Positions 34,467-47,012 of a stretch of 64,000 nucleotides of DNA are shown one piece after another (position 1 is the stretch's first letter; each line of letters begins with the position of its first letter). The notes under the pieces are model-generated. The model ran no database searches and was not told the origin of the DNA. It saw only the letters and a list, made by a program, of their open reading frames with translations. The stretch is from Gigaspora rosea. Lineage: Eukaryota; Glomeromycota; Glomeromycetes; Diversisporales; Gigasporaceae. The translations under genes were made by a program, and so were the position numbers. The stretch is taken from NCBI GenBank assembly GCA_003550325.1, contig QKWP01000844.1, positions 33,363-97,362 on the forward strand. Reading direction: 5' to 3'.

Positions 34467-36459
34467 TTAATAGGTATCCATATGGCCAATATACTAAATT
34501 TAGTATATACAAAAAAAATTATTTTAAATTATATATTTAACTAAATTTATTCAAATTTTGTTAAAATATATTTGAATATTAGAATTAACTTTTTGCATTA
34601 TTTTAGCAATATTTACAAATAAAAATTTTGTGCAAATCAGTTTTAAACTTTCTACATTCTTTGAAAATTTTGGTATACTTAATTTAGTACAGTATTAAAA
34701 AAATTATATTGTATAAAATTTATAATAAATTACAAAAATATAAAAATTTTAAATTTATTTGGATCTATTTTTAATTTTAAAATAGTTATTTTATTTAAAA
34801 AATGGTTTTAAAACAGTTTAAATAATCCTGTTTTAAGGTTACACTATTTAAAAATTGGTAGTTTATTATATATATATAATTGATTTATTTATATATTTTA
34901 TATAGTAAATTATATTAAAATATTAACAAAATTGAATTATTTATATTTTTTATTTATTAAACTATTTTATTAATAAAAATAAATATATTTATATTATAAA
35001 AATTCTATTATTTGTACTATGTAAATTATCATTATTTTGATATATTATAATTTAAATATTTTATAAAAATTTAATTAATCTATGTGCAGCAGCTCAAATT
35101 CAACGATTTTAGTACCATTCGATTTGTCTCGATAAGACGGTTCGAATGGTATCAAAATCGTTAATTTTCAATCACCCAATCACAAGATATTGGCAAAAAA
35201 CCATTCGTGGCACAGTTCTTCTAATAATAGAAATGCGCTATAAATCGTTTTTTTGTGAATATCCCATAATTGGATGATCAGAATTTAACAATTTTGATAC
35301 CATTCAATCCACCTCATCAAGACAAATCGAATGGTACCAAAATTATTAAATTTGGGCTGCTGCATATAGAGATAATTAGGTATATATAAAAATTGTTAAA
35401 TAATTAATATCTTGATAAGTATCGATCCAAATTTAATAACTTTGATACCATTCGATTCGTCTCGATGAGACAGTTCGAATGGTATAAAATTCATTAAATT
35501 TCAATTATAGTAGCACAAAATAATTATAAAAATACAATTTCTAATAAAAATATAAAAATAAGATTAAATTCTTATGCAAAACTGCGCCACAAATCGTTTT
35601 TAATAAATATTTTATAGTTTAGTATGTAGAATTTGATCACTTTTATACTATTTGAAATATCTTATTAAGTTAAATTGAATAGTATTAAAATTATTGAATT
35701 TTAATTATTGGATATTAATATAATTATATTTTTATAGAAATAATTTAATTACTAATAACTTGATACTTAGTAGTCCAAATTTAACGATTTTGGCACCATT
35801 TGATTCGTCTCGATGAGGCGGTTCGAATGGTACCAAAATCGTCAAATTCTGATCACCCAATCACAAGATATTTGCAAAAAAACGATCCGTGGCGCAATTT
35901 TATAATAATAAAACTGCGGCACAAATCGTTTTTTGCTAATAACTTGTGATTGTGTGATCGGAATTTGACGATTTTGGTACCATTCGAACCGCCTCATCGA
36001 GACGAATCGAATGCTAACAAAATCATCAAATTTGGACCGCTAAATATAAGGATAATTAAATTTTTATAAAATTATTAACTTATTATTATCTTGTTTATTA
36101 TTAGTCCAAATTTAATGATTTTAATACCATTCGTTTCGTCTCAATGAGACGATTCGAATGGTACCAAAATCATTAAATTTCAATCACCCAATCAAAAGAT
36201 ATTATAAACTTTGTAAATTTTTTTTAAAATTAAATTAATTTTATTTTTATATTTGGTATAATATTTTTAAGTGACAATATAATTTTTGTTAAATTAACAA
36301 AGATTTTATTTCATTAAAATAAAATATAGATATATATTTATATATTGTATAAATTTAATTTGAGATCAAAAATCAAAATTTTTCAAAAATTTAGTTTTCT
36401 ACTGTACTAAATTAAGTATTTTGTACTAAATTTAGTACGGCCTACGGATACTCATTAAA
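34467..36459. mobile_element. Second copy of the hairpin-array TIR element
   Basis: Identical to 30333-31607 over its first 1.27 kb, then a diverged version of 31608-32399. It has one hairpin fewer at the right end: the first copy carries the final hairpin unit twice in tandem (31975-32045 and 32048-32130), this copy once. Ends as in the first copy. Confidence 0.65.
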
Positions 36460-36479
36460 AAAATTTTTTTTTAAATAAT

Positions 36480-37194
36480 ATGTTTTTATACTATTGCTGT
36501 TTTACACATTCGCAAATTATTAGCCCAAACTAAAAATCGACTAATAGTTTACAACAATGTAGATATTCATTAATAGCAATGAGATGATAAATTGGTAAAC
36601 AATAAATGTAAAGAAAATGTTTTGGTACTGTGCAAAAGAAAATACCCAGGTATATTGTATATAAGAAAGTATATTATGTGAGTATATTACATGAAGGGGG
36701 TATATTAATCCATTAGAAAAAAAATTTATAATATTAAATGGCTATTGATTTGTGTTTGGGTTTCTTACAAAATACTATAACAAACAATTTTGAAATATGC
36801 CTGGTACAAATCAAAGAGGTATCTTGCATTGTGTTTTACAGTATATTGACTAGCCCAAGATTTTTTAGGATCAACTCTGGCCTATAATTTTTTATTGGCC
36901 CTTATTATCATATATAGTACATAAAAGCTGTGTTATAGCGTATAAGTTAGTAATTATCAGGATAAATGGATATCCGGTTGTGTCTCTAATTTTGGCACGG
37001 TATTAATTGTTATGATCATATATGTATGTAAGAACATATATGATGTTTATTATCAGGTTGTGTTATGCATATTATGCATAATTAAATTATTATTATAATA
37101 ATAGAAAATAGATTTGTTAGTGATTTGCTTTTAAAAACATTTATAGATACACTTAAGTTTTGATTTTAATAAATTAAATTTTTACAGTCGTCCT
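36480..37194. other. Gene-free A+T-rich DNA
   Basis: Scattered TATATTACATGAAG / AGTATATTATGTGAG words and short ATATGTATGTAAGAACATAT palindromes. No open frame, RNA gene or terminal repeat is recognised. Confidence 0.45.
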
Positions 37195-37892
37195 CCCATA
37201 TAATCACACAGTTGGGCACATACTACTCGGGTAATTATAAGGAAGTGTGACTTTACAAAGGTTACCTCTATATAATTACAGCTTATATTAAAAATAAATA
37301 ATATGATTTAATAGAAGTAAAAATAAAATTTTATCCATTCTAATCCTATGCCTTGCGTTAAAATCTAAAATTGACACAACCTGATTCTATGCCTTGGCAT
37401 TAAAATATAAAATTGACACAACCTGATTTATTGTTTGGTATTAAATTCTATAATTTATACTACCCGATCTTATGCCTTGGCATTGGATTAAATAGTTTAA
37501 ATTTATCCATTAATGCATGCAAGCATATAAATAATAAAAAAACTATACATGAATAGACGTCTCTTTAGACATAAGGTCATAATAATTAAGCTTAGATAAA
37601 ATAAGCGTATAATGATTAAATTGCACATCATAATAAATTAATATTATACATATCTTACCAAGTATTGCTTCATTAGCTATCGATTTTATAAAATTAGTAT
37701 CTTCAAGCTACTAATATTTATAAAATAGATAGGTTGCTGTCAATAGAAATCGAGCAGATTAACATTTCAAAAAAAATTAATTTTTTTGAAATATTAATCT
37801 GCTTGATTTCTATTTCAGCAGCCCAGATAATTAATGAAAGCTAAAGTTTTCTGTTATATCATTAATAATCTTTAATTAAATTAATTAAATAG

Positions 37893-37987
37893 ATACACCT
37901 AATTTTTGCTACGAAAAATCATCAGATGATGATAGTGATGATTTAGAAAATGATATTTACTATTTCAAATTCGTAAACCATTACTAG
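37893..37987 (+). pseudogene. Acidic terminal exon, second copy
   Basis: After the acceptor ATTAAATAG, a 95-base exon encodes TPNFCYEKSSDDDSDDLEND then IYYFKFVNHY and a TAG stop at 37985-37987. It differs from the copy at 11088-11182 by a handful of substitutions and no indel. Conservation of length, frame, acceptor and stop in two separately located elements suggests past coding constraint. The rest of the protein is missing. Confidence 0.45.
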
Positions 37988-39073
37988 AGTACTGCCCACC
38001 TTGCAAACTTACGTTTTATTTATACTTCTTTTGATAAAATTTCTTGTTACACATTCTAGTAGATCTCGATTTCAGATAGGCAGATCAGCGCTGATTTTCT
38101 TTAAAAAGATCGACCCAGAAGTGTATTTAAAACTTTACTGACACGAATGGCTTATGTCTATTTTATGATATAAAAATTACATGTTTCATCTACTTTATCT
38201 GTATTAATGTTAATCTCTATATTAATAAGCCTCAATTACTATTTATTATTTAAAATAAAGATTGAATTTTTTTCTTATTTAATGTATTAAATACCTTATA
38301 ATAAAACTGCAACAAGCAATCTAATTTAATATAGTCTTTTTTAATATTGTGTAAGTTAGAAATTTTTGCCCGAAATTTAAATATTAGCCAATTGGCCGTT
38401 GGCCGTTTGCCAACCAATTACTAAAAAATTGGCCACAAAAAATTGCCAACATGACCAAATGTACTAAGTAATATGAGTGGCACGAAGTGCCACCCATCGT
38501 ACTAACGATTCATATAGAATACGGATTGAATAATTAAATCCAGATTTGTCCAGATTCGGGTTATATACAAAGTAGTATTCAGATTCGATTGAATGGCCTT
38601 TAATTAAAGAATAGGATCGAGGTACTACTACCTTTGTTAACTCTCATAAGTAATTAATACTACAGTATAAGTGAAGCTTCTATAATTTAAACTTATTAAA
38701 CCTAAAGAATGATTTTTGTCTTATTACAAATCTTCATCATGACGACTAATTCACCGCCATATCAAACATTTAATTTTATATTTTAGAATATAATTTTATT
38801 ATTTTACGGTTTCTATAAAACTCATGGGTACAGGAAAATAGAAGATACTGGCTAGTTTCTTATTATAAATCAGAAAAATAAATAAGATTCTCTGATTTTA
38901 ATTATGAAACCCCTATTGAAGGATATAAAAATTTGATCTGACTCATATGCGTAAATGCACAACCACAATCGAATTTGATTTGGCAATTAATCTAAGTCAA
39001 GAAATGGACATGGTAAACAGACCTTTTAACTTTGTTAAAAAATATCGCTAGTAAAAAAAAAGTTGTATTATCT

Positions 39074-39394
39074 ACCGTATTTATCTGAAAATAAGCTACC
39101 CTTTTTGGCCAAAAAGTTACACAAAAAATCGTGGGGGTAGCTTATTTTCAGATTGTTAAATTTTTTGAAAAATTGAAAAACGTACTAATAAAAAGTTGTC
39201 CAAATGCCATGAAATTTTTACTGTAGGTGTATTTCATTACGCTGAACAAAATTTTACTTATTCGACCTTTTGAAGTTTACATAGTAAAATAAAAAGTTTT
39301 ATATGTAGCAACTGTTAACAATTTTTATAAAAATTTTTCTGAAAATCCGAGGGGTAGCTTCTTTTGGAGGTTGCTTATTTTCAGAAACCTACGT
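39074..39394. mobile_element. 321-bp MITE nested in the pogo-like element
   Basis: The relative at 9990-10025 runs straight from TTGTGTTATCT (reverse strand) into AGTTATCGCTT, whereas here 321 bases intervene. The ends are ACCGTATTTATCTGAAAATA and, reversed, AACGTAGGTTTCTGAAAATA; GGGGTAGCTTATTTTC-type words lie inside both ends. A relative is at 54335-54651. Confidence 0.8.
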
Positions 39395-40545
39395 TAGTCA
39401 TTGCTTAAAATTCTTGTTCCTTAAATCAAGAAATTTTCCTTAATAGTTTTTAAACTTCCCTCAATAAGATCGTTTGCCTAATCATTTTGTACCATACTTA
39501 TATAAGTTACCAACTATTAATTCACAGAGCGAATTCAATAAATATCTCGATATATCACAAATACCTTTCAATTCTTTCAATAACTTTTTTATAGCATGTC
39601 GGGGGTTTCGTTTGATCCCGAAATGAATCATTCAGTATAAAGTCATAGAACTAACCTTAGCATGCTGTATGTACGTGTACCTTCGTTATTTTAACTTTGA
39701 TCTTTTAAGTATTTGCAATGCTTAAAACAAAAAATTTTGCACTCTCCGATTGGCTATTTCCTCTCCAGGAGCTTGTATTACTGTATCTGGCCCTACCTGG
39801 CCCATACGGGTGTGATTATATGGAGTCATTTTACTATTAAAAAATATCTATAAATATGAAATTATGTGTGATAGTGATTATAAGCATTTGCGACTATATA
39901 GAAGGGGTTTTAATAACAAAAAAATTGGTAACCAAAAACTATATGATTGTATGGAGTTTGTGATATATGGAAGGTGACTGTAGGGAGGGATGACTGTATT
40001 TTTAAAATTTTAATCCTATAATTAAAATTCTTTAATAAAATAATTTACTTAGGCAATTGCTTTACTTTATTATATCTTTAATTTTTTAAAATAAATACAC
40101 AAATTTTTAAAAAAAAATGTCTCAACAAAATATTCAATATATTTGTTCAATTTTGTTCAAAAGATATTTCAAATTATAGAAATGTTACAAATGATCTTAA
40201 ATTTAAAATTAATAATTGTTCAGATAAAGAATATTATCAAAAACTTAGACTTAATGTTAATAAACTATGTTCTAGTTGTTATATAAAAATTATAAATTCT
40301 TGTCAACGTCAAATTTTAATAATTTAATTGAAGATAATATTTCTATAGATTTAATAGAAACTAGCAGATCTAATACTTTTACAAATTTAATGGAAACCAG
40401 TAATTTAGTAAATTTAATAGAATTAATTGAAACTCAAAAAGAAGAATTGATTAATCAAAATAAATTAAATGAAATTAATCAACAAATTGTAGATACGTGT
40501 ATTAAAATTAATATGACTGATAATACAATTTCAATAGATAAAGAA

Positions 40546-41654
40546 CGATCCCTCGTACCAAATTTTCCAAGAACTCAGACCTACGAAAACTATGCAGTTA
40601 ACATATTTATACACAACAAAACTCTACCAAAGCTGCTGTCGGGTACAAAGTCCATTCACTGTATGTTCTGCGACTGAAATAGAGATGAAAAAGAACAGTA
40701 GACTTATAAGCGAGGCACCTTGGTGGGCTTTGGTGCTATTGAGCAAAGATGTAGCAGAGAAACTCTGGAGCTTTGTCAAGGCCTATAGATATGAAATAGA
40801 AGTAGATACTTGGTTAGATATGTTATTCTGTATAGCGTAACTCCTACAACTCCTTTATTTTGGTACTCTTTTCCTGGCCTGCTTTGGACGTTTCGAAATT
40901 TTACAAAAAGTGGCAATTCGGCGTACCCCCTCCAAAAAACCGGCAGTGTTTACTCCTTCCAAATCCGGATGCGTTTACTGAAATGGAATCTCCCACGAGT
41001 ATATTTGGGTTAATGCTTACCAAATAAACAATGACTGGTGTGATAGAGATTGGAGGGATCATGTGTAGAAATTTCTAGATGTTAGACGTTTTTTTTCTTT
41101 TCCTCTTTCTAGAATACATATAGTGTTAAATTAGATTACTTCTATACAATACTATATAATTTTTAAAGCCTAACACAGGCAAAAATAGTGTCATCATGGC
41201 TGTCTTTTTTTCGGCCTTTTTCTCCTTTTCCCTGATTTTATTTTTTTTCAGTTATCACCTTCCCTTTTATTTCTTGTCATGTTTTTTTTCATTTCGTTAG
41301 TTTAGCACTCCCCATCTTTTTTATCCTTTTTACTTTTCTTTCTATTTCGTTGGTAGTTCTTCTACCTAGGAGGCTAGGAGAAAAAGGTTGAGAAAAAAGA
41401 TGGTCATGACGGGCTGGTAAGTCGGGTCAGTGATTCAGGGCGGATCGGTCTAAGGTAGATCGATGCAAACCGATGAGGCTAAATTACCCTTGGCAGGTCG
41501 CACATAGGTGCTCAAGTACTTAGGTACTTTATAGTAACCAGGTGAGCCACTCTTCGATTCAAACACCAAATGGTGGATGTAAAAAATTTTTCTTTTGGAA
41601 AATTATCATCAATAAAGCATTGAAACGTGACATGATCGTCAAGTTTAAAAAAAA
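40546..41654 (+). mobile_element. 1.1-kb poly(A) retroposon with 19-bp target duplication
   Basis: The target AATTTCAATAGATAAAGAA (40527-40545) recurs as AATTTCAATGGATAAAAAA (41655-41673), right after an A-rich tail. The insert is G+C-richer than the host gene. It has decayed coding-like stretches (WNLPRV; in another frame YIWVNAYQINNDWCDRDWRD), a long pyrimidine tract (41090-41350), GGAGAAAAAGGTTGAGAAAA, and a 3' segment with CTTCGATTCAAAC, which resembles a pol III B box. A diverged relative is at 48430-49240. It could be a truncated LINE or a long SINE; no reverse transcriptase is present. Confidence 0.75.
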
Positions 41655-43516
41655 AATTTCAATGGATAAAAAATTTTTATTAATTAATTAAATTAATTCT
41701 TCAAAAAGATTTTAAAATAGAAATGTTAGATAATCAAAATAATCAAGCTCAAAAGTATTCATTTTCTCAGCAAATGGAATTATTATCAACTGTATTATTA
41801 AAATTTCAAAATGAAAATGATGAATATTTATTAGATCCTGATCAATTCAACAAATAATTGAACAAAATGAACCAAAATTAAAAGGATTTTTTGATGAAAT
41901 GATTAATGCTTTAATTCCAAAAAGAAGCCTTACCAAAAATAGAAAAAAAGCAATAAAACAAGTAGTTGTATATTGTTATCTTTTAGTTGGAATAAGAAAC
42001 AAATTTGTTAAAAATTTTAAATTAGATCTTGGACTTTATTTATGTTCATCAGGAATGACTCAAACTGGAATTAATACCTTATCAAATGCTGGTCTTAGTG
42101 TTCATACAAAAACAATTCAAAGATATAAAAAGAATATTGCAAAAGCACATTTAACAAAACTTAATAAATATTTTAATTAAATATAAGTTTTTTTAATTTT
42201 AATTTTTTAATTTTATATTTTAAATTTATTAATTAAAATATTATATTTTTATTTAGTCAAATCTTTTTTATTGTTTTAATATTGATAATTTTATGATATT
42301 TATGGAATTCGAAGACCCAGATACAATAACACTTAGTTCAGTAAATCATATGGCAACATGTGTGGCAAAACCAATTATTAACACATTACCAGCTCCAGCA
42401 ATTATAAATAATAATCAATTTAGAAATTGCACATTTTTTAATCCAGACAATGTTGATGACCATCTAATAATAAAATATTTATATTCTAATATTAAAGGTA
42501 TATTTGATATTAGCTATAATACGCAAAAACTTGATTGGGTAAAGTAATAATAGCAATAATATACAATTTGAAAATCAAAATCAAACTACAATTTATATAT
42601 ATGATGATGCTATAAATGAGTGTAAAGAAGAAAGATCAATGAAGAATCTTAAAATTTTTGGAGTACAAAAGCAAAGTTTACATTCAACAAAGGATTATCT
42701 AAATACATTAGAAATGATTACTTCAATAGAATCTTCAAAATTATATTATACCAATAATTGCAGATTGGCCTGAGCAATATTTTATTTGAAAAATTTTAAC
42801 ACATTATTATCAAAAATTTAGTCCTATTAGTACAGGAAATTTTATTCCTTTAAATGTTTTTGAAAATGGTAATTTTGTTCCAATTATTGGACCTCTTCAT
42901 ATTTCATTGAATTTTTGTGAACAAGTAATTCTTGTTCATCATTTATTTTTTAAAAAATTTTTTCATTATTTATTTGGTGATAAAAAACAATTTGCTCAAA
43001 AATCTAAACATTGGAGAATTAATTTATTACTTGAATTAATTCATAAAAGATGGAAACAAATATTATAAAAATTTTTATTAAAATTTGGAGATAGTTGTAA
43101 TGATATAGAGTATAGAATGATATTTGATCTTTTAGATAATTTAGTACCTGCAACTTTCGATATATATGCAATTCTTTTTAGATCTTGAGCTTTTGATCAA
43201 TATTTTAATACTTTGTTTCAATTATGGACATTTGCATTACGATAAAAAAGAAAAAATTATAACAAAGCACCATTAGCTTTTATATCAGATTATCTTTATT
43301 GGCAACAAATTGACCATCCTTTAGCAAATATTATTTACCAAAATCTTTAGTTAATTTTAATAATTATTTTGTTGAAAATTTTCATAGTAGATTACGAGCA
43401 AATATTAATATTGTTATAGAATAATAGTTTATTATATTATTTTATTATTTTATTATTTCATTTTATTATATTTCATTATTATATTGTATTATATTATTAT
43501 CTTGAGAAGTTAGATA

Positions 43517-44420
43517 CTTAGAATAGTTAATACTGCTTATAATACTTATATTGCTTATAACGCTTATACTGATTATAACGCTTATCCCTTAGATTGTAAT
43601 AGAACACAGACAAATTTGTCTGCGTTTTTGCACTTTTTTAGCTCTGATTTACTTTTTTAAAATGCTAAAATAATTAAATAAAACTTTGTACAATTATATT
43701 TGAAAATAAGGATTACTTTTTTGCAAAATTAGTTTTTATATTATAAGAAAATAAATTATAGTTACATATAAGCTGAAAATAGATAATTTTAAGAAAAAAT
43801 TTTTTTAAAAAATTTTATTACAATTTTTCTGCGATCTTATTTAGTTTTAGTTTTAGAACTATAGTTCTTAAGACAATATTGTAGTTTATATAAAGGATAA
43901 CAACTTTCATTATTGCAACTTTAATGATTTACTTGTAAAAATTAAGACTTATATTAGAAGTAAAGATTTTTTTTATAGACGGGAACATATAAAATTTGAA
44001 AAAATCTAAAGAAAAATTTTAATAGTAAAAATGCCAATACAAGAACTTTAAACATTTATTATATTAAAGTTTTCTAATGATTTTAAAAAAAATTTATAAC
44101 AAAGTTACTAAAACAAAACTCAAAGAATATTTTTTACTTAGAAAAGATATGGCTAAAATCAATATTTAAAATTTTATTAAAAATTTTAAAATACGCAGGC
44201 AAATTTGCCTGTGTTACAATCTAAAGGATAACGATTATACTGCTTATAATGCTTATAGCACTTATACTGCTTACAACACTTATGACGCTTATAGTGCTTA
44301 TACCGCTTATAATGCTTATAGCGCTTATATCACTTATACTGCTTATACCATTTATAACACTTATATTGCTCTTGTAGATTATAGTGTTTATCATTGTAAA
44401 TCAATGCTTATAACGCTTAT
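43517..44420. repeat. TACTGCTTATAACGCTTATA minisatellite, split by a TIR element
   Basis: A roughly 12-bp unit (GCTTATAACGCT / GCTTATACTGCT) repeats at 43517-43586 and again at 44228-44420. The two blocks flank the TIR element at 43589-44224, which appears to have landed in, or brought along, this repeat. It lies within the gap between the two parts of the dead transposon-type gene. Confidence 0.8.
43589..44224 (+). mobile_element. 636-bp element with self-palindromic TIRs
   Basis: The left end TTAGATTGTAA then CACAGACAAATTTGTCTGCG; the reversed right end TTAGATTGTAA then CACAGGCAAATTTGCCTGCG. The inner part of each TIR is itself a perfect 18-20-bp palindrome. The left end has five extra bases (TAGAA). 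The interior is A+T-rich and non-coding, with CAATATTGTAGTTTATATAA shared with the inverted copy at 50866-51496. Confidence 0.8.
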
Positions 44421-44884
44421 TCTAAAATGTATTTAAAGACACAGAATTTCCCTTAGTCAAACTAGACCAAGACACCCTACTTCTCTTTTTATTTATTATA
44501 CATCTTGTACCAGGATTTCTTAGAAACAGAAACCTAAGAATAGCCCTATCTTAGATTATTAATAAAGAAACTATTTATCTTAATAACACCAAGTTTATTA
44601 TCAAGTAATAGTAAAATCGATAATTCCTCATTGAATACTATCATAAACTGCCCTTAGAAAAGAGTATAATTTCTTACAGACTAAGGAATTATACCTACCT
44701 CTTGGACACCGCTATAAACTGATAAAGGATCCCTATAGCCGTGTCATTGTTATAGTAAGGAGTAAAGAAGGCCTCCCTACTGTAACAATATTAAATATAC
44801 TGCAGATAATATTATTGAGCAATTATATTTATTAGATATACATAGTAATTAATTATTTAATACTTTTCATACTAAAAAACATAT
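44421..44884. other. Unassigned DNA, possibly a coding relic
   Basis: Slightly G+C-richer, with a plus-strand frame near 44685 reading ELYLPLGHRYKLIKDPYSRV. It has no recognised domain and stops on both sides. It may be part of another inserted element separating the two halves of the transposon-type gene. Confidence 0.3.
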
Positions 44885-45879
44885 CCATATAAACCAAAAC
44901 AATCAGATTATTTAACCAAAAAAAGTAGATTATTTTTATTAGAACATTTTCAAAGTATTTTTCAAAATATAGAAAGACGCAGAATAATTAAAACCAAAGA
45001 TAATATTAGTTTTTTTATGGCAATACTAGATGAAACTCTTAATCTTAAATGTTTGTCAACTGGTTATCATACAGCTCATTTACCATCATTAGATACTTGT
45101 GATTATTGTACAATTCCAATTATATATTCAACTGATAAAATATATATTTGTAGATATTCTTATCATGATGAATGTTATAATATTCTTAAAGCTTGTAAAC
45201 ATTGCTTAGAATATTATAAAAAGGAATTGTTAAACAATTTAAATCATTTAAAAAAGGATTAAAAAAAAACTAAAGATGAAAAAATATTATAGAGACTGAA
45301 AATACAGATGAGAATGATGATAATAATTTAGATGAAGAAAAAGTAATAATGAAACAGAAAAAAATATAGAAAATAAACTTCAAATAGCTATTAATAGTAT
45401 TGATTAATGGATAACTATAGAATAAATTAATAATTATTTATAATATTTTAAATTTTTTATTTAATAAATTTTAATATATAATAAATATATTTTTCAAAAA
45501 CTCCAAAAAGTGAGTAAAAAAAATAACATGATAAAAGACTATATGCTAAAAAAATAACATTTCCAAAAACTCTTAACAAAATAATTCAGCTTCTTATTAT
45601 GCAATGTACTCTTAAATTATAAATTGTTAAGAAAATACAACTTATATTACTCTTATAGTCAAATTTGTCTGCAAAACAATATAAGGAGTAGTATTGTATT
45701 AACAAGGTAAGTAGAGATATTATAGCACAAGTAACTTTTGTAACTATTATCACATGATCTAATAATTCAAATCGAATGTTTTTGTTATTATTTAATTTAT
45801 CACATCAAAACAAATCAAAAACTACTAGATTATACAATATTGCAAATTAAAATCAAAGCCAAAAATAGTTATACAAATT

Positions 45880-46300
45880 GATAAAAAATCTTTAATTGAT
45901 TAGTTGATAGATTATTTATTAAACTAATTGATTAATCAAATTTATTTAACTGATCGATTAGTTGGTCAATCAATTAATTAACTAATCAATTAAACAATTA
46001 GTTAAATAATCGATTGACCAACTAATCACTTAATTGGCCAATCAATTAATTAACCAATTGATTAATTAACTAATTGATTGACCAACTAATTGCTTAGTTG
46101 AATAAACAGACCTTTATAAATACATATAAGGTAGCAAATAAAACAACCAGCTTGATATTCTTATATGATCAGTTGATTAATCAACCAATTGGCTAGTTGA
46201 TTAACTAGCCAATTGACTAGTTAATTAATTGATTAGTTGACTAGTCAGTTAATCGATTAGTTGTAATTGGTCTGTAAAATTCAAATCAATTAGTTGTTAA
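45880..46300. repeat. TTAGTTGATTAATCAA-type low-complexity palindromic DNA
   Basis: Almost entirely built from TTGATTAGTTG, CAATTAATTAACTAAT, GACCAACTAAT and their complements, so long stretches can fold back. A short unrelated segment (about 46100-46160) interrupts it. Non-coding. Confidence 0.8.
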
Positions 46301-46372
46301 CTTTACAACTAATCAATTAAATTCGATATTGATTTGTATTACTAGCCAAAAAATCAACAAATTATTATATAT

Positions 46373-47012
46373 GTACTAATTATACTGCACACATGATATC
46401 TTGTAATCTAGTGATCATAATCGAATGATTTTGGTACCATTTGATTTGTTTCAATAAGACAAGTTAAATAGTACCAGAATTATTATATTCTAATTACTGT
46501 ATTACAAGTTAAAAGATTAAATTTTAAAGAGCTAAAAAAATAACTTTGCATTGTTAGTAAATTTTTTTTAAGTAAATCAATTTTTATTAATAAGACTATT
46601 TATTTATCATTATATGTTCTATTTATTTCTAAATTTTCTTAAAAATTGGATAATTTATTATTAATTGATTTTTATAAAATATATTATTGTACCAAAAGAA
46701 TCTATTATGGCTCAATTAAATTTTTACAAATGACTATTAATAAAAAATTATCCAATTTTTATAAAACTTTAAAGATAAGTAGAATTTGTTATAATAAACA
46801 AAACTGTCTTAATAATAAAGATCAATTTACTTAATAAAAAAAAGCTACTATTAACATACTATGATTAGGTTTTATTAAAACTTTAAATTAAAAATTTTAT
46901 TTATTTTATTTAAACATCAATTCAAGTAATCAGAATCGAATAGTATAGTAGCAAATTCGTCCAATAATAATTACTGGATCACAATATATCATGTGTGCGC
47001 CATAGTTAGTAC
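46373..47012. mobile_element. 640-bp MITE with TACTAA(T/C)TAT...GCACACATGATAT termini
   Basis: The left end TACTAATTATACTGCACACA and the reversed right end TACTAACTATGGCGCACACA agree closely and continue to ATGATAT(C/A)TTGT(A/G)AT. Just inside the left end is a decayed hairpin GATTTTGGTACCATTTGATT, linking it to the hairpin array at 30960-32135. A 62-codon plus-strand frame inside is A+T noise. Confidence 0.72.

Larger units (their letters stand above)
28433..36480. repeat. 4.1-kb direct duplication meeting at a single N
   Basis: Sequence from 28433 reappears from 32567, immediately after the N at 32566. At every checkpoint from 28433 to 31607 the offset is exactly 4134 and I find no difference, about 3.17 kb. 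From 31608 (against 35742) the copies abruptly diverge to several percent with indels until the end of the shared element (32399 against 36459). Neither copy holds a gene. The pattern fits a contig join in which shared sequence was kept on both sides of a repeat or haplotype bubble, rather than an ordinary tandem duplication. Confidence 0.9.
37195..39996. mobile_element. Pogo-like element, relative of the 9397-18559 element, inverted
   Basis: The left end CAGTCGTCCTCCCATATAAT and the reversed right end CAGTCATCCCTCCC lie within TA on both sides (37193-37194, 39997-39998). Apart from a MITE at 39074-39394, the whole 2.8 kb is collinear with the two halves of the 9397-18559 element (for example ATTGCCAACATGACCAAATG, CTCTCCAGGAGCTTGTATTA). 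It therefore serves as the pre-insertion reference for the 6.7-kb inner element. It keeps only the acidic exon at 37893-37987 and has no catalytic domain. Confidence 0.78.
40117..45262 (+). pseudogene. Decayed transposon-type gene (DUF6589-like) with C-terminal Cys/His motif
   Basis: Begins at ATG 40117 (MSQQNIQYIC), shifts frame, then gives KDISNYRNVTNDLKFKINN, LRLNVNKLCSSCYIKIINS and an acidic linker (DLIETSRSNTFTNLMETS). After a retroposon (40546-41654) it resumes with a frameshift: LKGFFDEMINALIPKRSL, LGLYLCSSGMTQTGINTLSN, GLSVHTKTIQRYKKNIAKAH (to 42180), then SSVNHMATCVAKPIINTLPA (42340) and KGIFDISYN. Later segments include VPIIGPLHISLNFCEQVILV, EYRMIFDLLDNLVPATFDIY, NYNKAPLAFISDYLYWQQID and NNYFVENFHSRLRANINIV (about 43420). 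A TIR element and minisatellites follow. The C-terminus (44885-45262) has DTCDYCTIPI, CRYSYHDECY and CKHCLEYY, a RING-like metal-binding pattern. This order matches large Rhizophagus gene families that I associate, from memory, with the transposase-like DUF6589. Frameshifts, stops and insertions show it is inactive. Confidence 0.65.

Noticed and set aside
28433..36480. Genuine recent tandem duplication
   Set aside because: The junction is a single N and identity ends abruptly; an assembly cause is more likely, although not proven.
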